NCBI RefSeq assembly: GCF_014859505.1
Contig: NZ_JACUUD010000007.1
Span: 1-55,807 of the forward strand
DNA: 55,807 nucleotides
Direction: 5' to 3'
From: Halomonas sp.
GTDB lineage: Bacteria; Pseudomonadota; Gammaproteobacteria; Pseudomonadales; Halomonadaceae
Of the stretch, positions 8,901 through 16,455 are shown piece after piece. How positions within the stretch are numbered: the stretch's first letter is position 1; every line of letters begins with the position of its first letter. The translations under genes and the position numbers were made by a program. Under the pieces are notes generated by a model. The model saw only the letters and a list, made by a program, of their open reading frames with translations. It did no database searches and was not told the DNA's origin.

Positions 8901-9673
8901 TGCTCGAGGGCCAGCAGCAGCAGCTGCTGCAGGAGGGGCGCAACCTCAGTGACGACCTCGACAAGTTCTTCACCGTGTTCCGCGACCTCAACCGGCGCAT
9001 CAACGCCCAGAGCCGGCGGCTCTCCGACGAGGTGGCCGACGACCTCCGGCTGGAGGGCATCGGCCGCGCCGAGGTGAAGATCCAGTCCACCATCGACGAG
9101 CTGGGCTTCTGGGAGCCGCTCAAGCGTTTCGCCCAGCGCTACCGGGAGTGGCGGGAGTCCGGCCAGCCGCTGCCCGGCGACGACTACCTCGATGCCCTGG
9201 CCGACGTGGTGGAACTGTTGCGCAGCGACCAGCAGTACAGCTTCGAGAGCCTGCTGCGCCTGGAGCTGCACCTCAACGAGGGCGGCACCGATCTGGTGAT
9301 CCGTAACGACCGCCAGCTGCTGGAGTCCTCCAGCCACGGCATGGCCTACCTGATCCTGTGCAAGTTCCTGCTCGCCTTCACCCGGCTGCTGCGGGGCCAG
9401 GCCGAGATCGCCATCCACTGGCCCATCGACGAGATCGGCACCCTGGCCTATCACAACGTCGAGAAGCTGTTCGACGCCTGTGACAACAACCGTATCCATA
9501 TCGTCGGTGCCTTCCCCAACCCGGAGTCGGACGTTCTGCTGCTGTTCCACAACCGTTACCTGATCGACCGTGACGAGGCTGCCCCCGACAGGCGCCTCCT
9601 GAAGCGCATCGAGCCGCGCCTGAGCCGTCTGGCCCAGCGCCTGCAGGACCGCGCAGAGGAGGCCGCCTCATGA
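5993..9673 (+). CDS. SMC-like ATPase of an MksB/JetC (condensin/Wadjet) type complex
   Basis: A 1226-residue SMC-type ATPase. Walker A GTNASGKT is at residues 30-37; the C-terminal head carries a degenerate signature SSSHGM (1112-1117) and Walker B WPIDEIG with Asp1146-Glu1147. Between the heads lies roughly 900 residues of Arg/Glu/Gln/Ala-rich coiled coil broken at about 545-615 by a globular, hinge-like segment (SLRHFLRHHRPGWEQTLGKV onward). The layout and the two partner genes match MukB/MksB/JetC, and it resembles the DUF3584 group of SMC-like proteins. Start ATG 5993 has AAGGA upstream. The stop overlaps the next gene by ATGA. Such proteins extrude DNA loops; in Wadjet they mark small circular plasmids for cleavage. 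Confidence 0.85.
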   Translation: MSQLLRIVMIHGHLEGVVELSVDGHTNICGTNASGKTTLQRLLPVFYGELPNRVVPRTRLKFDAFYLPHRNSYLVYEYRREEGDVCQAVLTRRSEGGVEYRFVGAPYRPEDYLVESEAGVTALDYAQWANGLRRRGVSLSSKLGATSEYRSVIQNDFTQVGDAQPRANSRDGLRLRQVAARFSLVRPGQRIRHMEKLVSAVHAKEGKMDTLKTMLAAIFEEDGVELPVTRIRNTKAREWIARMRQSMRLAPLQRSLAALESLDRELADLEASLWQLRPQLEADRHSAERTQADLEAQLGQRQRDFQAREQAYRETRDAFNDRASELDSELDKTRGDLDDLQRRFEAFEEADMPGLEQDLKALPQWREQQQQLRDHLELMEQAFQASKARLEARLVELGDLLEQRRDEIQALIDALGEDKEASREAQREGENRLEADYQARRQALDDDYRSRLEQGTARLSELKVQLAHTAQTAEEAREAELSQARVDQARSEQQAATAAVDSLRSELEERRQAREAAERDLELARAQRSRAEAHLETLREQRDPAQGSLRHFLRHHRPGWEQTLGKVIAPALLERRDLAPQFNDEASADLFGLSLDLAAIALPDYAQDEASLLVEIEAAEQALGEAQAAVLAAEKALKARHESVQEATARLDRSRSASRRAGEEVEYALQARRQCQERHASAQQARQAACRAALEEQQATQQALSEERQGALAALAETHRAQGLELTADYQGRLSGFEQQIQQYRRQLGELKEENRRQREELQAAFDRELAEQGVDTVRLNETRIRLEALGKRIRATEARREELDEYARFMRVEWGERKPRLVEKEASLARERQAVEREREQHRADFRAASQAHQAAMGELKVRCDAEQALVEILVPLLDRLADLALASAAEPRGEVPGDAAERIERARQALADHARQLDELRRGCEKIEVELVKGVSADFQDALEAERGKLEDRGPRRLLGVLRDMLQLLEGQQQQLLQEGRNLSDDLDKFFTVFRDLNRRINAQSRRLSDEVADDLRLEGIGRAEVKIQSTIDELGFWEPLKRFAQRYREWRESGQPLPGDDYLDALADVVELLRSDQQYSFESLLRLELHLNEGGTDLVIRNDRQLLESSSHGMAYLILCKFLLAFTRLLRGQAEIAIHWPIDEIGTLAYHNVEKLFDACDNNRIHIVGAFPNPESDVLLLFHNRYLIDRDEAAPDRRLLKRIEPRLSRLAQRLQDRAEEAAS

Positions 9674-10356
9674 GCGACGTGATCCACAGCGAAGGCGCCA
9701 TGCCGGAGGGGGCGATGGCGGAGCGTGCCATGGTCGAGCTGGGCCCCCTGCTCGAACGCCTGCTGGCCGGCGAGTTCATCTGCGCGGTGAGCGACGAGAG
9801 CGCCTTCCGCCGGCTCGAGGACGACGCGACCCGCGAGCGGCTCGATGCCTACCTGCGCCCGCTCAACCGCCGCCTGGCCACCAGCGATGAGGGCAGCGTC
9901 TACTTCCTGGCCTGGCGAGTGCTCGACGAGGCCGCCCGGGAGCAGCTCTCCCGGCAGCTGGCCGAGACGGTCGCAAGCCTGCTGCCGCTTCTGGAGTGGC
10001 TGCAGCTGGTCCAGGAGACCCTGGGGCGCGACGGCCTGGCCTCCGCGGGGGACGTGCTCAAGCCCGCCGACTTCAGCTCGCGCTGCGAGGACAACCAGGG
10101 TCTGCGCGAGCGCCTCGAGCGCCTCGCCACCGACCCCTTCTTCGGTTCCCAGAGCGATCAGCTCGATGCCCAGATCAAGCAGGTCTTCAAGCGGCTCAGG
10201 GAGCACGGCTACCTGCTCCAGCCCCACGCCGACCGCCAGTATTACGTGGTCACCGCCAAGATCGACTATCTGATCGACCTGGTGCGCTTCATCCGCGACG
10301 AGGAGCACCTGCCCATCGACGACCAGGCGCCGGCCGGCCAGGAGAGCCTGCTGTGA
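9670..10356 (+). CDS. MksE/JetB-like condensin accessory subunit
   Basis: A 228-residue, mostly helical acidic protein, translationally coupled to both neighbours (ATGA overlap upstream, GTGA overlap downstream). Size, position between the SMC and the larger third gene, and a C-terminal part that looks like a winged helix (IKQVFKRLREHGYLLQP followed by YYVVTAKIDYLIDLVRF) fit the KITE-type subunits MksE, MukE and JetB, which bind the kleisin and DNA. The N-terminal 20 residues are low complexity (EGAMPEGAMAERAM), so translation could also begin at one of the later methionines. Family assignment rests mainly on context. Confidence 0.7.
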   Translation: MSDVIHSEGAMPEGAMAERAMVELGPLLERLLAGEFICAVSDESAFRRLEDDATRERLDAYLRPLNRRLATSDEGSVYFLAWRVLDEAAREQLSRQLAETVASLLPLLEWLQLVQETLGRDGLASAGDVLKPADFSSRCEDNQGLRERLERLATDPFFGSQSDQLDAQIKQVFKRLREHGYLLQPHADRQYYVVTAKIDYLIDLVRFIRDEEHLPIDDQAPAGQESLL

Positions 10357-11600
10357 CGGGGGGCACCGGCGACCCCTACGCCCTGGAGAGCCGGCTGATC
10401 AGCACCGGCACCGAGCGGCTGGCGCTGCTCGGCAAGCACGCCGAGACGCTGATGGCCGGCTACGCCCGGGACGAGGTGCCGCTGGCCGGGCTGAGCAAGA
10501 CCGCGCTGAACCGGCTTCTCGCCGCGCGGATCCTGTGGCGCCCGGACGAGCAGGGCGGAGTCAAGCTCGCACCCAAGGTGCGCGAGCTAATTGCCGAGAT
10601 GCTGGCCGACGAGACCCGCCGCCATGTCAACGCCGACGTCGCCGAGTCCCTGGAGCTTTTGCGCAGCCTGGTGCAGAGCTACCGCGAGGCCCGCGATGCC
10701 GGCGACTACTGGCGCCAGGAGCAACAGCTGCTGCGCCTGCGCCAGGAGGTGGACGACCTCAACGGCCGCTTCGCCGACGCCATCGACAGCCTGTGGCAGC
10801 GCCTCAACAGCGACTTCGGCTTCGTCAGCCGGCTGGGCGACAAGATCCGCGAGAACGAGCGGGCCCAGAAGCAGATCGTGCGCCTGCTCGACGGCCTGGC
10901 GCTGATCGACTTCACCGAGCTGATCGAGCTGGTGGGGGGCGACGGCGCCCTGCGCAAGCTCCTGGTGAGCGGCCTGCAGCACCAGCTCAGCCGCCACTAC
11001 ACCAGCCTGCGCGAGGTGCAGCGACGGATGATCGAGCTGCTGGCTCGCTTCCGCCAGCAGCAGGCGCGCAGCCGCCTGGTGGCCGGCATGGCCGCCTTCC
11101 TGCGCGAGCATCCCGGCTTCGTGCCCGGCAACTACGCCCGGCGCAGCGAGGTGCCGGCGCTGGTCAACCGTGCCGCGCCGCTGATCGCCGCCGGGGCCGC
11201 CGCCCTGGACCACGATACCGATACCCGCACCCTGGCCGAGCTGCTTCACCGCCTGCCCAGGCCCGTGACGCGCCCCGAGCCGGTGACCGCCGCCGGCGCC
11301 GCGCAGATTCAGGAGGCTACCCTCGTCGCCGCTCGCCATCAGGCGCTCAAGGAGGACGTGGAGCGTTTCTATCTCGCGGTGGTGGATGGCGGCGGTGAGC
11401 CGCGTAGCGCGCTCGAGTACCTGCAGGAGAGCGAGTTCGAGTGGGGCGAGGAGATCTGGCTGTTCCAGGTGATCGCCGAGTACCAGGGGCTGCCGCGGGG
11501 GGAGCAGCGCGCCTTCCGGCTGCATCAGCAGGAGACCCAGGCCAGCCCCTTCAACCACCTGCGGCTGATCCACGACGCCATCCTTCAGCTGAATGCATGA
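10353..11600 (+). CDS. MksF/JetA-like kleisin subunit
   Basis: A 415-residue helical protein, third gene of the SMC operon. Start is GTG at 10353 within the preceding stop codon, with AGGAGAG six bases upstream. The N-terminal part (about residues 1-80) looks like a winged-helix domain (LAGLSKTALNRLLAARILWR, GGVKLAPKVRELIAEML). The middle is long helices suited to a kleisin neck. The C-terminal part (EFEWGEEIWLFQVIAEYQGL) is compact. Kleisins MksF, MukF and JetA bridge the SMC heads. No cofactor or catalytic motif is seen. Identification is by operon logic plus domain pattern, not by an obvious signature. Confidence 0.68.
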   Translation: MTGGTGDPYALESRLISTGTERLALLGKHAETLMAGYARDEVPLAGLSKTALNRLLAARILWRPDEQGGVKLAPKVRELIAEMLADETRRHVNADVAESLELLRSLVQSYREARDAGDYWRQEQQLLRLRQEVDDLNGRFADAIDSLWQRLNSDFGFVSRLGDKIRENERAQKQIVRLLDGLALIDFTELIELVGGDGALRKLLVSGLQHQLSRHYTSLREVQRRMIELLARFRQQQARSRLVAGMAAFLREHPGFVPGNYARRSEVPALVNRAAPLIAAGAAALDHDTDTRTLAELLHRLPRPVTRPEPVTAAGAAQIQEATLVAARHQALKEDVERFYLAVVDGGGEPRSALEYLQESEFEWGEEIWLFQVIAEYQGLPRGEQRAFRLHQQETQASPFNHLRLIHDAILQLNA

Positions 11601-11829
11601 TTAGCGACCCAGCAGGTCATTGCACGCGGGAGTCCCGGTGGATAAGTTTTCATCCATGGCGAGTAGTTCCTGAATCCTGTGTCAGCAGGTGTACCTCGAG
11701 ACTAAAAGATAAATGGCTGTCATTTTTCTTTTCCGTGCCAGCTAGGTAAATTGCACAAGACGATCACGAGCATGATTAGTTGGCGAGCAGCAACGCCATC
11801 ATCAAACCTCACCTGGATAGGGTCTCTCG
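11601..11829. other. Gap between SMC operon and lipoprotein gene
   Basis: This 229-base stretch is markedly more AT-rich than the SMC genes before it. It contains a short imperfect hairpin (TGGAT...ATCCA near 11638-11656) but no convincing terminator, gene or promoter. It may be one junction of an insertion into the cassette. Confidence 0.3.
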
Positions 11830-13110
11830 ATGAAATCCATCTTGTTGACGACCGCTGTGTCAATTTCGCTTCTTGGATGCTCCGCTGAGGCTGTGCGAAA
11901 CACTGACGACAGTCCCCTTCGCGTCTCGGGGAGTCTGGTGTATCTCGAACGTATTGCCATGCCGCCCGAAACTCGGGCCATTGTCGAGCTCAAGGCGTTT
12001 ACGCCTGATGGTTTCGGCAGTATCGCGAGCATGGAGGAAACCTTCGATGGTCGACAGATCCCGATCCCCTTTGAGCTTGAAGCGGCTTCGTTCACCGGTT
12101 CGCCAGCAGTATTCGAATTGAAGGCCGGTCTGGAACTGGACGGGCGCATCATTCGGGCCAGCGAGCCTGTCACTGTATTCCCCTCATCAACTCCTGTGGA
12201 TGTGGGTGAGCTATTACTCCGGCCGTTCGATGTGAGGGACTATGGCACTGCCATGGATTGCGGTGGTACTGAGGTAGTTTTCGATACGATCGGTGAGCAT
12301 CTTGTGATGCAAGTTGGTGCGGAGGACTTCACACTCCGCCGGGTGCCCGCTGCCTCAGGCGTGCGTTATGAATCAACGGGTGATCCGAGTGCATCACTCT
12401 TCAACAAGGGGGCCCGGGCCGATGTCACCGTGCGAGGTGAGACTCTGCCTGAGTGCACCATCGACATGACACCGACAGATCCCGTTCACGCAACCGGTAA
12501 TGAACCACCCTGGATTGCGTCCATCGAGGGCGACCAGTTGACATTGATCACCGAATACGGGGCAACCACGCGGACAGCACCGGTAGTGAATGCCCATCGA
12601 GGCGTTTCAGTGACGCGCTATCGGGCAGCAGGTGACGAGCTCGCCGTATCGCTTAACATTCGCAGTGAAGTGTGTAATGACAGCATGACCGGCATGCCGC
12701 ATCCGTATTCCGCATCGTTGGCCAGTCCGCAAGGCGTATTACATGGGTGTGCGGGCCAACCAAGTGACCTGCTTGCCAAGCATGCCTGGAAGGTCACCAT
12801 GCTTGACGGCCAAGCACCACTAAGCGAGCCCAGCATGACAATCCAATTCCTCCCGGAGGATGGCATTGTGGCAGGTTCCTCCTCATGCAATCGCTTTAAT
12901 GCCCCTTACACCCTGACCGGGGAACGCCTGGAACTCTCAAATATTGCCGGGACCATGATGCTCTGCAGTGAAGAGATCATGGCTCAGGAGCAAGAGTTCA
13001 AGCGCGTACTGTCGGGCATCGAGGGATTCGATATCGATGCAGACGGCATGCTAGAGCTTCGGGGAAGCGAAGGTCAGTTGTTGGCTCGTCCGACTACGAC
13101 TGACGACTAA
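11830..13110 (+). CDS. Multidomain lipoprotein (YbaY/YscW, MliC, COG3650-like and META/HslJ domains)
   Basis: A 426-residue lipoprotein with signal MKSILLTTAVSISLLGC (lipobox SLLGC, Cys17). Four regions can be seen. About 30-130 is a beta-rich YbaY/YscW-type domain. About 138-215 has the paired cysteines and VVFDTIGEHLVMQV/FTLRRV pattern of MliC, an inhibitor of C-type lysozyme. About 225-320 includes CNDSMTGMPHPYSASL and GCAG, as in COG3650 lipoproteins. About 320-426 is a META/HslJ domain (GSSSCNRFNAPYTLTGERL, MMLCSEEIMAQEQEF). Envelope defence against lysozyme is an inference. Its GC content and codon use are lower than in the SMC genes, pointing to separate origin. The ribosome site is weak. 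Confidence 0.82.
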   Translation: MKSILLTTAVSISLLGCSAEAVRNTDDSPLRVSGSLVYLERIAMPPETRAIVELKAFTPDGFGSIASMEETFDGRQIPIPFELEAASFTGSPAVFELKAGLELDGRIIRASEPVTVFPSSTPVDVGELLLRPFDVRDYGTAMDCGGTEVVFDTIGEHLVMQVGAEDFTLRRVPAASGVRYESTGDPSASLFNKGARADVTVRGETLPECTIDMTPTDPVHATGNEPPWIASIEGDQLTLITEYGATTRTAPVVNAHRGVSVTRYRAAGDELAVSLNIRSEVCNDSMTGMPHPYSASLASPQGVLHGCAGQPSDLLAKHAWKVTMLDGQAPLSEPSMTIQFLPEDGIVAGSSSCNRFNAPYTLTGERLELSNIAGTMMLCSEEIMAQEQEFKRVLSGIEGFDIDADGMLELRGSEGQLLARPTTTDD

Positions 13111-13118
13111 TTTCCTGA

Positions 13119-13156
13119 AAAGCCCGGCGCATCTCCCAGCGATCCGGGCTTTCTGT
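13119..13156 (+). terminator. Intrinsic terminator after the lipoprotein gene
   Basis: A perfect 9-bp stem AAAGCCCGG/CCGGGCTTT (13119-13127 with 13144-13152) followed by a T-rich tail begins 8 bases after the lipoprotein stop. It separates this gene from the antiporter downstream. Confidence 0.75.
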
Positions 13157-13229
13157 TCAAAACCTGCCAACGGCCAGCGCTACCATCCTGCTTGGAGGTG
13201 CGCCAAAGCTTGAAAAGGGTACCAGCTGA

Positions 13230-14324
13230 ATGATCGCAGCACACAAATACCTCCCCGTTCCACTCTGGTCAGCGCTGGTGCCGATTATCTCCCTGGCGGT
13301 AGCGGCGGCGTTAATCGCCTTGTGGTCGGGGTCTGTTCCCGGGCTACTTGTACCAGTTGCGGCCATACTATTATTCGCCTCGGTCCTGGCGGCCGTACAT
13401 CACGCCGAAACGATTGCGCATCGGCTGGGGGATCCATACGGCGCCATTATTCTCGCGCTTGCCGTGACGGTCATCGAGGTCGCGCTCATCGTCTCGGTCC
13501 TGCTTGCGGCGCCGGCGGGAACCAGTGAAATCGCTCGCGATACGGTCTTTGCGGCCATCATGATCGTGTTGAACGGCATCGTTGGGCTGTGCCTGCTGGT
13601 TGGAGGACTGCGTTTTCGCGAACAGGAGTTTATTGCACGGGGTGCCGTAGGGGCGCTTGCCGTGTTGGCCACGGTCGCCGTGCTTGCCCTGGTGTTGCCC
13701 AATTACACGGTTGCGGTACCGGGTCCCGTTTACGCCACGCCGCAATTAGTGTTTGTGGCGATCGTGTCGTTTGCGCTTTATGGCCTGTTCCTGTTTGTAC
13801 AGACGGTGCGCCATCGTGGGGATTTCAGCGATCCGCGACTGGAGACATCCTCCGATCACAAGCCGGGGCGACAGCAGATGAGTGCCGCGCTCGTTCTACT
13901 TCCGGTTGCACTCATCGCCGTCGTGCTGCTGGCCGAGACCCTCGCCCCGTCAGTCGAGCATGCGGTGGCACGTGCCGGTCTACCCGCTGCACTTGTCGGG
14001 GTGGTGATCGCCATGACAGTCCTACTGCCCGAGGGCATGGCTGCGCTGCGTGCCGCTTGCGCCAACCGCATTCAAAGCAGTCTCAACATGGCGCTAGGCT
14101 CGGCAATGGCCAGTATCTGCCTGACCATTCCCACGGTCGCCGTCCTGTCTATTGCAATGGGTCAACCGCTGACACTAGGCCTGGAGGCAGAGCATATCGT
14201 GCTGCTGCTGTTGACACTGTTTGTGGCAACTCTTTCCCTAGCCATGGGTCGTACGACGATCCTGCAGGGGGGTCTCCACCTGGTGATTTTTGGAGCCTTC
14301 CTGACACTGGCTGCGATGCCTTGA
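13230..14324 (+). CDS. chaA: ChaA-type calcium (sodium/potassium):proton antiporter
   Basis: A 364-residue membrane protein close to the length of E. coli ChaA (366). It has about eleven hydrophobic segments and both alpha-repeat motifs of the cation/proton exchanger family: HHAETIAHRLGDPYGAIILA with TVIEVALIVS in the first half, and VLLPEGMAALRAACANR in the second. It extrudes Ca2+, Na+ or K+ in exchange for protons and so contributes to salt and alkali tolerance. Start ATG 13230 has AAGGG about ten bases upstream. GC content is intermediate between the lipoprotein and the host background. It lies, with the lipoprotein, between the SMC genes and the Toprim gene. Confidence 0.92.
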   Translation: MIAAHKYLPVPLWSALVPIISLAVAAALIALWSGSVPGLLVPVAAILLFASVLAAVHHAETIAHRLGDPYGAIILALAVTVIEVALIVSVLLAAPAGTSEIARDTVFAAIMIVLNGIVGLCLLVGGLRFREQEFIARGAVGALAVLATVAVLALVLPNYTVAVPGPVYATPQLVFVAIVSFALYGLFLFVQTVRHRGDFSDPRLETSSDHKPGRQQMSAALVLLPVALIAVVLLAETLAPSVEHAVARAGLPAALVGVVIAMTVLLPEGMAALRAACANRIQSSLNMALGSAMASICLTIPTVAVLSIAMGQPLTLGLEAEHIVLLLLTLFVATLSLAMGRTTILQGGLHLVIFGAFLTLAAMP

Positions 14325-14807
14325 GTGTCGAATCGCCGATTGAGGTTGCCACGAATGTTCGAACCAGCCACCAGTCTCTGATCAGAACTGAGACGTCGGG
14401 GCGGCCCTGCCGCCCAGGAAGTGACGGCGGCTGATCTCCGCCATCATGCGCTCATGGAAACCCTGCCGCAGTAGCGAACCGCAGCAACAGGTGCCGTGAG
14501 CCGAGGAAGCGATCGGCGAAAGGGGTCGATTGGCAGGGAGCATGAAGAATCCTGTCTCGTGGGCAATTGAAGCTTGAGCACTATCAAGCGGGCGTCACAA
14601 GGCCTTGGTATCAGGTGTCCCTTGGCAAAGTTTGATGAAAGGATCAGATTGTAACAACACGAAATCAGCCCAGAGTACGACCCGGAGCGAACCCCGCCGT
14701 ATGACATCCTTACCTTTCAGTGGCGGAGATAACGCCTTTTGAAAGAGAGCCGTGTCGTGCGTCTGCGCGAATGCCACCGCAGGCGCCTGGAAGACAGAGG
14801 AAAACTT
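14325..14807. other. 483-base gap before the Toprim gene
   Basis: No gene was recognised. A GC-rich hairpin GGGCGGC/GCCGCCC lies at 14399-14415 without a thymine tract. Short ORFs on both strands lack ribosome sites and family-like sequence. The composition is mixed, AT-rich in the second half, so it may hold decayed sequence at the far junction of the lipoprotein-antiporter segment. The upstream region of the Toprim gene shows no clear promoter. Confidence 0.3.
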
Positions 14808-15686
14808 ATGCATCTCTCACCTCGCGCCCGCATCCTGCTCCGCGAAGCTACCCAAAAGCTGCGCACCCGGCCCGATATGGAAAAGATGCGCAGCAAGGTG
14901 GTGGATGAGATTGTCGCCTGGTGTGAGGCCCACGATATCGAGCCCGGCCCGCGGCTGACCCATGGCCGCCTGCGCCTGGATCGCGACCTGCTCGACCGGA
15001 TCAATGACACCCTGGCCGCCCTGGGCCATCCCCGCCTCGAGAACTCCCTGGCCGGGCTGACCAGCGCCGAGCAGGCGCGGCTCGGGAATCTCGAGCACAA
15101 GAGCGTTCGCGAGAATCCGCGGGAGCATCGCGTGCTGGCCAGCCTGCCCGCAGAGGATTCGCGGCCTGGCCTGGTGAGCCGCCCTCGTGACGTCCTCGAC
15201 CTCGACTGGCGGGATATCTCACTGGATGCCTTCGACGTGCTGATCCAGGTAGAGAACCTCGACGGCTTCTATGCCTTCGACCCGGTGATATCAGCGCAGG
15301 CAGGCTGGTACCGCCCGCTGGTGCTCTACCGCGGTGATCGCCACTACGGCGGCGCCTTCGCCAGGTTGGCCGGGGCCTGGAAACGCGTTGGCAAGGCGCA
15401 CCTCTACTTGGGCGACTTCGATGCCGCCGGGCTTCACAATGCATTGGGCAGCGCTGCGACCCATCTGGTGCTTCCGCCGCTGGTATTCCTTGCCAGCCAG
15501 GCCAGCGGCGAGCAGCTGCCGGCGGAGCAGTACCCCCTCCAGGCCTCGCTTCGCGACCACGCCGCGGGCCTGCCGGCAGACCATCCGCTGGCCAGCTACC
15601 TGGCCATCCTGCTCGGCGAGCAGCGCGGTCTGCTCCAGCAGTGGTTCGGCCCCGTCGAGGCACTGGAAGTCGTGCCGATGGCATAA
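14808..15686 (+). CDS. Toprim-fold protein resembling JetD/MksG (Wadjet nuclease subunit)
   Basis: A 292-residue soluble protein. The C-terminal half has the Toprim acidic pattern: Glu149 in VENLDGFYAF and Asp203/Asp205 in YLGDFDAAGL, with the connecting segment RPLVLYRGDRHYGGAFARL. This is the arrangement of JetD/MksG, the topoisomerase-VI-like nuclease that cuts plasmids held by the JetABC SMC complex. The N-terminal 100 residues (RILLREATQKLRTRPDMEKM onward) look like a winged-helix region. JetD proteins are typically nearer 380-400 residues, so this one is short. ATG 14808 was chosen for AGAGGAAA upstream; a TTG at 14739 would add 23 residues. Same strand as the SMC operon but 3.2 kb away. 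Confidence 0.72.
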   Translation: MHLSPRARILLREATQKLRTRPDMEKMRSKVVDEIVAWCEAHDIEPGPRLTHGRLRLDRDLLDRINDTLAALGHPRLENSLAGLTSAEQARLGNLEHKSVRENPREHRVLASLPAEDSRPGLVSRPRDVLDLDWRDISLDAFDVLIQVENLDGFYAFDPVISAQAGWYRPLVLYRGDRHYGGAFARLAGAWKRVGKAHLYLGDFDAAGLHNALGSAATHLVLPPLVFLASQASGEQLPAEQYPLQASLRDHAAGLPADHPLASYLAILLGEQRGLLQQWFGPVEALEVVPMA

Positions 15687-15690
15687 ACGA

Positions 15691-15718
15691 CATCGCCGCA
15701 CCCGAGGGCGCGGCGATG
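15691..15718. terminator. Hairpin between convergent Toprim gene and sodA
   Basis: CATCGCCGC (15691-15699) pairs perfectly with GCGGCGATG (15710-15718) immediately after the Toprim stop codon. There is no thymine tract, so strength is uncertain; the position between convergent genes supports a terminator role. Confidence 0.45.
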
Positions 15719-15766
15719 CACGTTCACAGAGAGCCTGGGTCCTCTGTGGGACGAGTCAGCGACTCA

Positions 15767-16378
15767 TCAGGCCATGGCGGCCTGGTAGCGGCGCTCCACT
15801 TCGTCCCAGTCGATGACGTTGAAGAACTCGGCCACGTAGTCCGGGCGCTTGTTCTGGAATTTCAGGTAGTAGGCGTGCTCCCAGACGTCCAGGCCCAGCA
15901 CCGGGGTGTTGCCGTTGGAGAGAGGGCTGTCCTGGTTCAGGGAGTTTTCCACCACCAGCGTCTTCTGCGGGGAGACACAGAGCCACGCCCAGCCGCTGCC
16001 GAAACGGCCCAGGGCGGCCTTGGTGAAGGCCTCCTTGAAGGTGTCGAAGCCGCCGAGCTCCTTGTCGATGGCCTGGGCGACCTGGCCCTTGGGCGAGCCA
16101 CCGCCGTCGGGCGACATCATCTGCCAGAACATGCTGTGGTTGGAGTGGCCGCCGCCGTTGTTGATCACGGCCTGGCGCTTGTCGGCCGGCACGCGATCCA
16201 GGTTGGCGAGCAGCTCGTCAACCGGCACCTCCTCGAGGCCGGTGCCCTCGAGGGCGGCGTTCAGGTTGTTGACGTAGGTCTGGTGGTGACGGGAATGATG
16301 GATCTCCATGGTCAGCGCATCGATATGCGGTTCCAGGGCATCGTAGGCATAGCTGAGGTCGGGCAGGGTATGCGGCAT
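15767..16378 (-). CDS. sodA: Superoxide dismutase, manganese type
   Basis: Cytoplasmic enzyme converting superoxide to oxygen and hydrogen peroxide. The 203-residue protein has metal ligands His27 (MEIHHSRHH), His81 ([11 protein letters not shown]) and the Asp/His of [19 protein letters not shown]. Gly77 and the glutamine in NQDSPL are the residues expected of the Mn form; Fe enzymes have Gln and Ala at the matching places. ATG 16378 is preceded by AAGGAGGTG, an ideal ribosome site. A Fur-like site upstream suggests derepression under iron starvation, as known for sodA elsewhere. Metal preference cannot be proved from sequence alone. Confidence 0.95.
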   Translation of the reverse strand: MPHTLPDLSYAYDALEPHIDALTMEIHHSRHHQTYVNNLNAALEGTGLEEVPVDELLANLDRVPADKRQAVINNGGGHSNHSMFWQMMSPDGGGSPKGQVAQAIDKELGGFDTFKEAFTKAALGRFGSGWAWLCVSPQKTLVVENSLNQDSPLSNGNTPVLGLDVWEHAYYLKFQNKRPDYVAEFFNVIDWDEVERRYQAAMA

Positions 16379-16455
16379 TGTCGCACCTCCTTGGTGGGTG
16401 GTTGGGGAATCATCCTCAAGAACACCCGATATCATGGCAGAGACGCCGCCGGACG

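Noticed and set aside
8880..8945. CAG/CTG-rich runs in the SMC gene as a microsatellite repeat
   Set aside because: They encode the glutamine/leucine-rich coiled coil (LLEGQQQQLLQEG) and are explained by coding sequence.
6410..9550. A 1046-codon open frame on the minus strand opposite the SMC gene, and similar long antisense frames at 1451-3913, 26054-27823 and 36976-38868
   Set aside because: They mirror genes with strong motifs and have the Leu/Gly/His/Gln/Asp-skewed composition that arises opposite GC-rich coding DNA. No ribosome sites or domains were seen.
14444..14707. An 87-codon minus-strand ORF in the gap before the Toprim gene
   Set aside because: No ribosome site, odd composition and no recognisable family; it may be decayed sequence.
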